From Erinaceus europaeus (lineage: Eukaryota; Chordata; Mammalia; Eulipotyphla; Erinaceidae): DNA of 64,000 nt. Positions 10,062-20,590 of this stretch are shown here, one piece after another. How positions within the stretch are numbered: the first letter of the stretch is position 1; every line of letters begins with the position of its first letter. The notes under the pieces are model-generated. The model was not told where the DNA came from, did no database searches, and saw nothing but the letters and a program-made list of their open reading frames with translations. Location: NCBI RefSeq assembly GCF_950295315.1, contig NC_080171.1:91063516-91127515 (forward strand), written 5' to 3'. The translations under genes were made by a program, and so were the position numbers.

Positions 10062-10780
10062 ATTGACATACACAAACAAATATTGATAAACACTGTTTTT
10101 AAGACTTGTGAAAACTAAGGGACACCGAATTTTGGTGGCAAGTGTGGTATAATCCTGCAATCCTTTGATATTATAATGCCTTAATTCTACTATCGTAAAA
10201 ACTCACTATAATCACAAGTTTTAAAAAAGTAAAGAGAGAAAAATGCATTAAAGATGTGGGTACTGGGATAGAATCTTCCCAGTGTCCTAGACCACAAAGG
10301 AGAATAAGGCCAATGCTAACAATGTAGACAAAGGACTAAACTCAGGAATACTTTCATGGATGAGGTGAAAGGTCTTGGCCTGGTGACCCAGTCTTGAGAT
10401 GGAGAACAGTTCAGTAGTAGCAAACCTAGGATTTCAACATGAGGATGTGGACAAGTGGAAGGGGACATAATAAAAACACCACTTGGGATAGAAAACAGGT
10501 GGTGATCTCATATCTGGTTCAGACTAGAAGTAGAAGGAAAGGGAGTGAACCCCAAAGCATGGGTTTAGGGCCTGATTTCACATCGGGAACTTCCCTTTGT
10601 GGAAGGAAGGATACAGTCATAGATGGGCTGCTGGATTTAGTCTGGGCATGGGGTTTGGAGTGACAGACATTCTGGAAGCAGGACAACACTTAATATGTAA
10701 AGAAGGATATAGACCATTTGCACAAATATGTGCACCAAGCAGACTGCTTGTGCACAAGAAGGAAGAAACAAAGGCAAAGA
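10062..10780. other. No gene seen
   Basis: Unassigned DNA. Two overlapping open frames (10439-10663 and 10597-10944) run across ordinary sequence and into the GT microsatellite. They have no recognisable domains and are not called as genes. Confidence 0.5.
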
Positions 10781-10783
10781 GAA

Positions 10784-10816
<33 letters not shown>

Positions 10817-10860
10817 TGTATGTGTGTATAGATATAGATATATATAGATATATGTATATA
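10784..10860. repeat. (GT)n and GATA-like microsatellite
   Basis: A GT run with interruptions by TAT (10784-10828) grades into TAGATATAGATATATATAGATA (10829-10855). It abuts the long hairpin at 10862. Confidence 0.95.
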
Positions 10861-10861
10861 T

Positions 10862-10950
10862 TGGTTTCTATAGAGCTTGCAGTTCTCTCTTTGAAATCAC
10901 ACAATATGTATATGATTTCAAAGACACAACTGCAAACTCTATAGAAACCA
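10862..10950. other. Long near-perfect inverted repeat (hairpin)
   Basis: Two 38-base arms, 10862-10899 and 10913-10950, are reverse complements with 35 of 38 matches and a 13-base loop. Arm ends read TGGTTTCTATAGAG and CTCTATAGAAACCA. The size suits either a small palindromic transposon relic or a microRNA-like fold-back. No target duplication could be fixed, because the left side is microsatellite. Confidence 0.85.
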
Positions 10951-11590
10951 GTTCTATATTAAGCCTACATTTATTATGGTTGCCTTGAATGCATGACAGT
11001 CAGATATATAGTTAGAATCCCACACAGCCATCATTTGAAGTTAATAGAAGCAAGTAGGAAGGAAAGGGGTATAAAGATAGTTATCTTAGAATGGAACCTA
11101 GCATGTAGTTAATGCTTAGAGACTCAGACTCTGGCTGATCATTGTCACCCAATAGAACTTTGTGAGAGTTGAGTTCATCAAGATGGGCGAAGTGCTGTCT
11201 GAGGGGAAAAAAAATCCCAACAGGGGTATATGCAAGCTGTGTCCAGCAGATTCGAGGGGGGGGTGGCATGTTTGTGTCATATTGAGAACATACTAATGCA
11301 TATTGGATTGAAGCCTGACTTGTATCTATAATATCTGAAAAATACTTTCCTCCCTGCAAATTGGTAAACTGAGGGTAAGGGAGCTCAGTAGTCATAAAGA
11401 TGTTAGGGGTGTCCTTGAAAGACATTCATGTAAGTATATCCCGACCCCCTCTTCTCCACAATGGGTCATTCTGTCTGCCAACGTCTCCTAGCCCAACCCT
11501 GGGCATAACTGCTCCAGAAAGGCAGAATTTTATTTCTGTGCCTTAGATGTCAGCACCTCTTTTGTTCTTCCATTTTAATGATTGTATTAT

Positions 11591-11592
<2 letters not shown>

Positions 11593-11632
<40 letters not shown>
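11593..11632. repeat. (AC)n microsatellite
   Basis: An uninterrupted AC dinucleotide run of about 20 units. Confidence 0.97.
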
Positions 11633-11634
<2 letters not shown>

Positions 11635-11639
11635 CCTCT

Positions 11640-12220
11640 GCAGCCACCGTGGATCAGCCCCACAGTAGGGATCCCTTTAATTGGTAGCAGTGTTGCCAGC
11701 ACTCTGCTGTGTAGGTGGAGAGGCATTTAATGGTGTTTGTTCTATATGGGGAGGGGGGCAGAAGGGGGAGCTCTTCAAAACCAAGTAACACTAGCAGCTT
11801 GTTCAACACGATCTGAAGGTGATAAATTGGACCTGAGTTTTTGGGTTATTCTTTCCCCTTCAGGTTCTTCTGACAAGTGGCCACTGCTGAGCTAACTGGA
11901 GGAGACAGAATTGCTTTTATCAGCCCCTTCTGCTCCCGCCCACCTTTTCCATTCTTCCTCCCGCTCAACCATTCTTTCCCTCTTCTCTCCTTCCCTTCTT
12001 TTAGCAGCTGGCATCATGCAGGACAAGGCCAGTCCCAAGGTACTCCACTAGGCTAGGGACAGTATCTCTGGGATCAGGGTGCACAAGCTGCTAAGATTTG
12101 GAAAGAAAGAATGAAATCAGAGTCCATCTATTCATTAAAGTGATTGTGGGAGCCAGGGATTGAGGCCAGAAGTTTAGAATCTGGAAATCCCTTCCCCCTG
12201 TCCCCCCCTTGTTTCTTATA
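11640..12220. other. Repeat-free stretch, possible regulatory sequence
   Basis: No repeat family recognised. The segment is less AT-rich than its surroundings and contains a CT-rich tract (11940-12003) ending in TTTTAG, which would suit a splice acceptor. Whether it is conserved cannot be judged from one sequence. Confidence 0.4.
12005..12039 (+). other. Speculative 35-base exon
   Basis: A strong acceptor-like tract (CCTTCCCTTCTTTTAG) precedes CAGCTGGCATC and an ATG at 12016-12018 followed by seven codons (QDKASPK). An AAG|GTACTC donor-like site follows at 12039/12040. Every signal needed for a small first coding exon is present, but such combinations also arise by chance. No partner exon is visible. 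Confidence 0.2.
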
Positions 12221-12221
12221 T

Positions 12222-12370
12222 AATCCATTCATTCTACTAGCATTGATTAAGGTATTTCATGCCAGAGCACTGTATGCAGGACACATAAATGAACAAAACA
12301 GGCAAAAATCCCTACCCTGGTAAACACGGTGACACAGGCAATAAATATATGTCATGGAACAATATATTGA
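12222..12370. repeat. L2-like ancient repeat
   Basis: CCATTCATTCTACTAGCATTGA, GCCAGAGCACTGTATGCAGGA and GAACAAAACAGGCAAAAATCC match the well-known mammalian L2-type 3' end by memory, in order. Confidence 0.65.
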
Positions 12371-13289
12371 GAGAGAGAGAAGAGAGAGAAAGAGAAATGC
12401 ATGTTGTGGAAAATAACCTGAGCAGAGAAAGCAAGTACTTTCAAGAACGGACAAAGAATTTTTATCTCTTTTTAAGTTTATGTACATGGGAGAAATGAAC
12501 TATTCTTTGAAAATACCTGTTTATCCCATAACAAGATTAGTTTCTATAGAGTAAACAAAGAAGCAGGGAGATGCTTTTGAAGCAATTGCATCAGTTCTAG
12601 GCTCAAAAATAATGGTAGCATAGACAGCAGTGGTAGAGTAGAGAATCAATTGGGCAAGTGTATAGATTAACTGCTGTGGAAGGGAGTAAGGAATAACACT
12701 GCTTCTGGGATAATCTCTAGGATCACCTGTATGGAACATTTAATTTTGGATTTTCAACCATTTTCAGGTTCCCAAGACATTATCAGTGTAGACAATGGCA
12801 AGGTATTACCTGTTTATCTCAGTTGACTATGAGTTATCTATATCTCTTTAGACTGCCCTCCTCTATAAGGCTGAAGTGTTCTTCAGGGAGTTGTGCTACT
12901 TGGCCTCAAGATGGTCATCTTTATTCCCAGGAAAACTGCATTTTATTTAGGAGAGCTTCATGGGGGAGGGAGGCCTGGTATACATGCAAACTTGGAAGGA
13001 ATTCCAAGTCTTGGAAAAATTGGGCAAGAAAAGTTTTCCTAGATGTGATGAAATAAAATGGGTAAAGATTATTATAAGTAGGGTCCCAGTCAGACCTGAA
13101 GTATTCGCTTCACTGATAGTTCCCCAGTCACAGTGCCTGAGATTCTACTTCAGGTTAATCATAGTTCTCTTCAAATGCAAATGTGGCTAAGATGAGCACT
13201 GCACAGTAGTCTCAACCTATATATCATTACTTTGTCATACCTAATACAAGAAAATCAGCCAGTCTGAAACTTAGATTTTTGGGAGTAAT
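12371..13289. other. No gene seen
   Basis: Unassigned DNA including an AG-rich patch at about 12370-12396. Open frames at 12521-12739 (minus) and 12823-13190 (plus) show no domain, conserved motif or splice structure. Confidence 0.5.
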
Positions 13290-13490
13290 AGAAAGGGTAC
13301 AGATTTTTGAGCCAGGAAGTTTCATCTTCAAGTCTTGGTTCTGCCACTTATTAACTCTATGACCTTGAAAAGTTTCTTAATTTCCCTGAAACTCAGCTTC
13401 TTCCATTATAAATCAGTTTCAAGACAATCTCCCTCTCAATATGACTTGAAGATTAAACTTAATGCATATAAGCCAAACACCCAGTGAAGG
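13290..13490 (+). repeat. MIR element
   Basis: The MIR core is clear: TCTTGGTTCTGCCACTTATTA, CTCTATGACCTTGAAAAGTTTCTTAATTTCCC and CTCAGCTTCTTCC, all in the right order and spacing. Confidence 0.8.
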
Positions 13491-13874
13491 GCTTGACCCT
13501 CATGCTCAGAGTGTTCTCTTCCTCGTTCCTCCCTCCATCTTTGCCTCATGCTCAATTCTGTCTGCCTAGATCTAGTGCCTCCTCCTCCTTTGGTCCTGCA
13601 TGGTCATTAAGTAAGTTTTGGCTGGGATGTGGCCTATGGCAACCTCTCCTTGCAGAGGCTACCAAATGTCATCCCCCTGTAATAAAACTTTCTTCCTCTT
13701 TCAGGCTTGGAAAGAGGGCTGGCCAGCCTGGTTGTTCCCATCTCTCCATGATTAAGGTCTGCTATCAGCCCAGCTGCTTGACAGAATCAGAGCTGGCTGA
13801 TTATCAGGGCACACTTTGGCCTCAGGTTAATGGATGATCTCACACTGTCATTACAGAGTAATTACCAGTTAAAA
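13491..13874. other. Repeat-free stretch next to the L1
   Basis: No repeat recognised. The part at 13740-13866 holds motifs common in developmental enhancers (CAGCTG, TTAATGGATGATC, AGTAATTACC). This is motif reading only, with no evidence of function. Confidence 0.35.
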
Positions 13875-14574
13875 GGTCTGAGGCGAGGAATACCAAAGGA
13901 GACCACCCTGGACCAAAACAAGACAGGACTAGAATGACCACAGGAACCCACTAAATCACCGGTGAGTACAAACACATGTGGCTGGTGACAGAGAGGAGAG
14001 AGGGGCCTAAGGAGAGATTAAGTGACAGCTAACAGTTCAGCAGTTTATCAGTTGAGACACCACCTCCAGTCTGCTCCACCAACAAGGGTACAGCTTACGG
14101 GAAGAGAGGACTCCCCAGAGACTCACCAAGTGCAACTCTGAGTCTCCATTGCTACTACCCTCAGAATCTGGAGCAGCGACAGGGAGGGACACCAGGGGAC
14201 AGAGATCTAACCAGGAAACTCAGGAGAAGACCTATACCTCGGTGGCATAGCTGAGGGGCTGTGAAAGTATCTTTGCATAACCACTGGATTATCTATGCCT
14301 CACCCTGCTTTATCTCTTGGTCAGGAGTCAGTGATTAAGCTGAAGCCTACTGATAGTTTAAAAGCCCTCAGGCTCCCATAGCCTACAGGGAAGAAAAAAA
14401 GAGGCTTTTAAACCACTGAGCTCCAACTCAGAGATTTAAATACTATTGAAACAACTGTTAACTTCTGCCACTGTGAACCCTTTATTAATTTACTTAGACA
14501 CAAGTCAATCCAGGCAATAGTGATCAATAATTTGAAAAGTACTAACAAAGGGAACTCATAACATAATATATAAA
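13875..14574 (+). promoter_or_regulatory. L1-a 5' UTR (promoter region)
   Basis: About 700 bases between the element's apparent start and the ORF1 ATG. In L1 elements this region holds the internal RNA polymerase II promoter and is usually moderately GC-rich, as here in 13880-14260. No repeated monomers are visible. Individual promoter sites cannot be assigned by eye. Confidence 0.6.
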
Positions 14575-15427
14575 ATGGTTAAAACAACAAGAAGAAATAT
14601 TGGAGAAACGAACCAGGACAAGAGTCCAGCTAAAAGTCCTCAAGAGGGTGAAGCAAAAAACAACGAGTTCAACATCCAAACATTAGCTAAGGAAATAATA
14701 AACAGGAGTAAAGAATTTGAAAAAAATTGTAATCAGAAATGCAGGAACAAAAAATGAGAATATGTAAGAAAATACTAATTATCTCATGGTTATTAGAGAG
14801 CTGAAAGAGGAAATCACTGAGCTAAGAATGCAACTAGCTGAACAAGCTAAAACAGTATCAGAGCAGGGCAACAAAATAGATGAACTCCAGAAAACAGTAG
14901 AGGGAAGAGAGAATAGAATCTATGAGGCTGAAGATAGAATTAGCAAGATTGAGGATGAATTAGAGACAACTAAAAAAGAAGTAAGAGATCTCAAAAAGAG
15001 ATTAAGATATGCTGAAAACAACAACAGAGTCCTATGGGATGACTTCAAAAGAAACAATGTACGCATTATTGGCTTACCAGAGGAAGAAAGAGAAGGAGAG
15101 GAAGAAAGCATTCTCCAGGCCATAATAGCTGAAAATTTCTCTAGTCTAGACAACACCAAAGACATAAAGATTCAAGAAGCCCAGAGGGTCCCAAACAGAA
15201 TTAACCCAGACCTAAAGACACCAAGACATGTCATACTTAGAATGGAAAGGAATAAGGATAAAGAAAGGATCCTCAAGGCTGCAAGAGAAAAACAAAGAGT
15301 CACCTACAAAGGAAAACCCATAAGATTAGCAGCAGACTTCTCCATACAAACACTACAGGCCAGAAGAGAATGGCAAGATATCTATCGAGTGCTCAATGAG
15401 AAAGGCTTTCAGCTAAGAATACTATAA
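14575..15427 (+). pseudogene. L1 ORF1 relic (RNA-binding chaperone ORF1p)
   Basis: ORF1p normally coats L1 RNA as a coiled-coil trimer. The ATG at 14575 opens about 60 codons (MVKTTRRNIGE...) that stop at 14755-14757. The protein resumes in another frame near 14786. The second part (about 213 codons) begins with a long heptad-rich coiled coil (ELKEEITELRMQLAEQ...), followed by the RRM/C-terminal region with WDDFKRNNVRIIGLPE, HVILRMERNKDKERIL and RREWQDIYRVL. It ends early at TAA 15425-15427; homology to the usual ORF1p end continues just past this stop. One frameshift plus one premature stop make it non-functional. Confidence 0.9.
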
Positions 15428-15604
15428 CCTGCTAGACTATCATTCAGACTAGATGGAAGCATCAAAACCTTCTCAGACAAGCAATAGTTGAAGGAGTCAA
15501 CCATCACCAAGCCTACCCTGAAAGAAGTTCTGAAAGGTCTCCTATAAACAATCAGACCACCACAAATAGGACATATATCAAAACACTATAAAACTCTACA
15601 AGAA

Positions 15605-18600
15605 TGGTGTTAAAATATCTTCAATCCTTGATATCAATAAATGTCAATGGCCTGAATTCACCTATTAAAAGACACAGAGTAGGAAGATGGATCAGAAAAC
15701 ACAACCCAACGATATGCTGTCTACAGAAAACCCACCTAACTCTACAATACAAACACAGACTAAAGTGAAAGGATGGAAAACTATCATACAAGCCAATGGC
15801 CCACAAAAAAGGGCAGGAACAGCTATTCTCATATCTGACATGATAGACTTTAAAATAAATAAGATTAAAAAAGATAGGAATGGACACTACTTAATGCTCA
15901 GAGGATCAGTCAATCAAGAGGACTTAACAATTATTAACATCTATGCACCAAATGAGAAGCCATCTAAATACATCAAACTTCTACTGAAAGAGCTACAGCA
16001 ATATATTAACAGCAACACAGTCATAGTAGGGGACTTCAACACCCCACTATCTCAACTTGACAGATCATTCAGGAAGAAAATCAATAAAGACATAAGGGAG
16101 CTAAATGAAGAGATAGATAAACTAGAACTATTGGACATTTTCAGAATGATTCATCCCAAGTAACTGGAATACACATTTTACTCAAATCCACATGGGTCAT
16201 TCTCAAGGATAGACCATATGTTTGGCCACAAAGACAGCATCAGCCAATTCAAGAGCATTGAAATCATCCCAAGCATCTTCTCAGACCACAGTGGAATTAA
16301 ACTAACACTTAACAATCAACAAAAGATTGAAAAAAACAGTGCCAAAATGTGGAAGCTCAACAGTACACTTCTTAACAACTTCTGGGTCAAAGAGGAAATC
16401 AAGGAAGAAATCAAAATGTTTCGAGAGTTCAATGAAAATGAAGACACAAGCAATCAAAATATTTGGGACACAGCTAAAGCAGTCCTAAGAGGGAAGTTCA
16501 TAGCTATACAAGCACACATTAGGAAACAAGAAAAGGCACAAATAAACAGCCATATTGCACATCTAAAAGACCTAGAAGAAGAACAACAAAGGAACCCTAA
16601 AGCAACCAGAAGGACAGAAATCACTAAAGTTAGGGCAGAAATAAATAACATTGAGAATAGGAAAACCATACAAAAGATCAACGAAATTAAATCTTGGTTC
16701 TTCGAAAGAGTAAACAAAATCGACAAACCTTTAGCCAGACTCACAAAACAAAAAAGGGAGAAGACCCAAATAAATTGGATAGTAAATGAAAGAGGAGATA
16801 TCACAACAGACACCGCAGAAATTCAACATATCATGCGAGGCTTCTATGAACAACTATATGCCACCAAGCTAGAGAACTTGGAAGAAATGGACGATTTCCT
16901 AGATACCTACCAACTTCCAAAACTAAGTAAAGAGGAAGTGGATAACATGAACAGGCCCATCACAGCTAATGAAATTGAAACAGTTATCAAAAATCTCCCC
17001 CCCCAAAAAAAGTCCTGGAACAGATGGTTTTACAAATGAATTCTACAAAACTTTCAAAGAAGAACTAATACTTCTACTTTTAAAAGTCTTCCAGAAGATT
17101 GAAGACACTGGAATACTCCCTGCCAGCATCTATGAAGCCAACATCACCCTGATACCAAAAGCAGACAGGGACACAACCAAAAAAGAAAACTACAGACCAA
17201 TATCTCTGATGAACATAGATGCGAAAATATTGAACAAAATTCTAGCCAACCGGATACAGCAGTATATCAAAAAGATTGTTCATCATGACCAAGTGGGGTT
17301 TATCCCAGGCATGCAAGGTTGGTTTAATATATGTGAATCAATCAATGTGATCCACCACATCAACAAAAGCAAGACCAAAAACCACATGGTCATATCAATA
17401 GATGCAGAGAAAGCCTTTGACAAAATACAACATCCCTTTATGATCAAACACTACAAAAAATGGGAATAGATGGAAAATTCCTGAAGATAGTGGAGTCTAT
17501 ATATAGCAAACCTACATCCAACATCATACTCAATGGTGAAAAACTGGAAGCATTTCCCCTCAGATCAGGTACTAGACAGGGCTGCCCACTATCACCATTA
17601 CTATTCAACATAGTGTTGGAAGTTCTTGCCATAGCAATCAGGAAGGAGCAAGGAATTAAAGGGATGCAGATTGGAACAGAAGAAGTCAAACTCTCCTTAT
17701 TTGCAGATGACATGATAGTATACATGGAAAAACCTAAGGAATCCAGCAAGAAACTTTTGGAAATCATCAGGCAATACATTAAGGTGTCAGGCTATAAAAT
17801 TAACATTCAAATGTCAGTGGCATTCCTCTATGCAAACACTGTTAGAAGAAATTGCAGTCCAGAAATCAATTCCTTTTACTATAGCAACAAAAACAATAAA
17901 ATATCTAGGAGTAAATCTAACCAAAGAAGTGAAAGACTTGTATACTGAAAATTATGAGTCACTACTCAAAGAAATTGAAAAAGACACAAAGAAGTGGAAA
18001 GATATTCCATGTTCATGGGTTGGAAGAATTAACATCATCAAAATAAATATATTACCCAGAGCCATCTACAAATTTAATGCTATCCCCATCAAGATCCCAA
18101 GCACATTTTTTAGGAGAATAGAAAAAATGCTACGAATGTTTATCTGGAACCAGAAAAGACCTAGAATTTCCAAAATAATCTTGAGAATAAAGAACAGAAC
18201 TGGAGGCATCACACTCCCTGATCTCAAACTGTATTATAGGGCCATTGTCATCAAAACTGCTTGGTACTGGAACATGAACAGACACACTAATCAGTGGAAT
18301 AGAATTGAGAACTCAGAAATGAGGCCTCACACTTATGGACATCTAATCTTTGACAAAGGGGCCCAGACTATTACATGGGGGAAAGCAGAGTCTCTTCAAC
18401 AAATGGTGTTGGAAACAATGGGTTGAAACATGTAGAAGAATGAAACTGAATCACTGTATTTCACCAAATACAAAAGTAAATTCCAAGTGGATCAAGGACT
18501 TGGATGATAGACCACAAACTATCAAATACTTAGATGAAAATATTGACAGAACTCTTTTCCGCATAAATTTTAAAGACATTTTCAATGAAACGAATCCAAT

Positions 18601-19397
18601 TACAAAGAAGACTAAAGCAAACATAAACCTATGGGACTACATCAAATTAAAAAGCTTCTTCACAGCAAAAGAAACCACTACCCAAACCAAGAGACCCCTC
18701 ACAGAATGGGAGAAGATCTTTACATGCCATACATCAGATAAGAGTTTAATAACCAACATATGTAAAGAGCTTGCCAGACTCAACAACAAGACAATAAATA
18801 ACCCCATTCAAAAATGCGGGGAGGACTTGGACAGAATATTCACCACAGAAGAGATCCAAAAGGCTGTGAAACACATGAAAAAATTCTCCAAGTCTCTGAT
18901 TGTCAGAGAAACGCAAATAAAGACAACAATGAGATATCACATCACTCCTGTGAGAATGTCATACATCAGAATAGGTAACAGCAGCAAATGCTGGAGAGGG
19001 TGTGGGATCAAAGGAACCCTCCTATACTGCTGGTGGGAATGTCAATTGGTCCAACCTCTGTGGAGAACAGTCTGGAGAACTCTCAGAAGGCTAGAAATGG
19101 ACCTACCCTATGACCCTGCAATTCCTCTCCTAAGGAACCCAACACATCCATCCAAAAAGATCTGTGTACACATATGTTCTTGGCAGCACAATTTGTAATA
19201 GCCAAAACCTGGAAGCAACCCAGGTGTCCAACAACAGATGAGTGGCTGAGCAAGTTGTGGTATATATACACAATGGAATACTACTCAGCTGTAAAGAATA
19301 GTGACTTCACCGTTTTCAGCCAATCTTGGATGGACTGTGAAAAATCATGTTAAGTGAAATAAGTCAGAAACAGAAGGATGAATATGGGATGATCTAA
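15605..19397 (+). pseudogene. L1 ORF2 relic (endonuclease and reverse transcriptase)
   Basis: The domain order is intact but spread over several frames. The endonuclease starts near ATG 15605 (SINVNGLNSPIKRHR), shifts frame near 15760, then shows VGDFNTPLSQLDRS and, after a stop at 16161-16163, FSDHSGIKL. The reverse transcriptase shows [35 protein letters not shown], a [16 protein letters not shown] motif and the catalytic FADD (about 17700). The C-terminal zinc region CWRGCG...LLYCWWEC lies near 18990-19040, and the last codons end at TAA 19395-19397. Frame changes occur near 17000 (in an 8C/7A run), 17460, 17880 and 18410, with further stops after 19198. It is clearly a dead copy. Confidence 0.92.
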
Positions 19398-19652
19398 CTC
19401 TCGGGCAGAAGTTGAAAAACAAGATCAGAAAAGAAAACACAAGTAGAACCTGAACTGGAATTGGCGTAGTGCACAAAAGAATCTGGGATGGTTGGGTGGG
19501 GAGAATACAGGTCCATGAAGGACGATAAATGACATAGTGGGGGTTGTATTGTTAAATGGGAAACTGGGGAATGTTATGCATGAACAAACTATTGTATTTA
19601 CTGTTGAATGTAAAACATTAATTCCCCAATAAAGAAATAAATTTTTAAAAAA

Positions 19653-20590
19653 GTTTGAGACATACAATTTCCCCCCTCATATTAATTAAATACTGATTTA
19701 TATGACTACAAATTAATAGAAGTGTACATAAACACCATTCCTACCACCAAAAGACTGTGTGTCCCCCCCCGCCCCCTTGCCCAGGGAAGATGAATATCCA
19801 CCCTCACCCTCACCCCAGGGTTTTTACTTTGGTGCCCTACTCCAAATTCAGTCAAAGCCTGCTTTGAGTTTCCCCTTCTCTTCTTTCTCAACTTCTGTTT
19901 ATGAGTGGGATCATCCCATACTCATCTTTATCTTCTGACTTAGCTCACTTAACATAATTCCTTCTAGCTCTGTCCAAGATGGGTCAGAGAAGGTGGGTTC
20001 ATTGTTCTTTATAGCTGCATAGTATTCCATTGTGTATATATACTATGGCTTTCTCAGCCACTCATCTGTTGTTGGGCACCTGGGTTGCTTCCAGGTTTTA
20101 GCTATTACAAATTGTGCTGCTTTGAACATAGGTTTACAAATATCTTTTTGGTTGAGTATCATGGAGTCCTTGGAGTATATCCCTAGGAGAGGAATTACTG
20201 GGTCATATGGTAGGTCCATGTCTACCATATGAGAGTTTTCCAAAGTACTCTCCACAGAGACTGGACCAATTTACATTCATACCAGCAGTGCAGAAGGGTT
20301 CCTCTGTCCCCACAACCTCTCCAGCATTTGTTGCTGTTGTCCTTTTTTATGTAGGCTAGTCTCACAGGGGTGAGGTGGTATCTCAAAGTTGTCTTTATTT
20401 GCATTTCTCTGACAATCAGTGACCTGGGGCTGTTTTTCTTGTGTTTGTTAGCCTTTTGGATCTCTTCTGTAGTGAATGTTCTGTTCATATCCTTTGCCCA
20501 TTTTTGGATGGGGTTATTTGCTTTTTTGTTGCTAAGGTTGCCGAGCTCTTTGTATATTTGGGTGATTAGCCATTCTGTGAGGCATCTCCT
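19653..20590 (-). repeat. L1-b fragment (ORF2 end plus 3' UTR start)
   Basis: Minus-strand L1 with the same text as 57300-58230. ORF2 C-terminal codons ([40 protein letters not shown]) lie at 20222-20488, and a GTATGTCTCAAAC-type 3' UTR reaches 19653. The 3' remainder is missing where the L1-a tail begins. At about 20570 a piece found in the other copy (the CTTGTCTGATGTCTGGCATG region) is deleted. Near 20207-20232 a small local fold-back (ATATGGTAG/CTACCATAT) replaces normal L1 text. Confidence 0.88.

Larger units (their letters stand above)
13875..19652 (+). mobile_element. Near full-length LINE-1 (L1-a), inactive
   Basis: About 5.8 kb in the order 5' UTR (about 13875-14574), ORF1 relic, ORF2 relic, short 3' UTR and CCCCAATAAAGAAATAAA with an A-rich end. 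Both reading frames are broken by several frameshifts and stops, so it cannot move itself. The 5' boundary is uncertain because no clean target duplication is seen. The left flank AAAAGGTCTGAG and right flank AAAAGTTTGAG are similar but not identical. The right neighbour is an L1-b fragment in the opposite orientation that begins exactly at the tail. The rest of that fragment is not found on the left side. Confidence 0.93.

Noticed and set aside
10617..10944. Frames crossing the GT/GATA microsatellite
   Set aside because: They depend on the simple repeat being open in several frames; no domain was seen.
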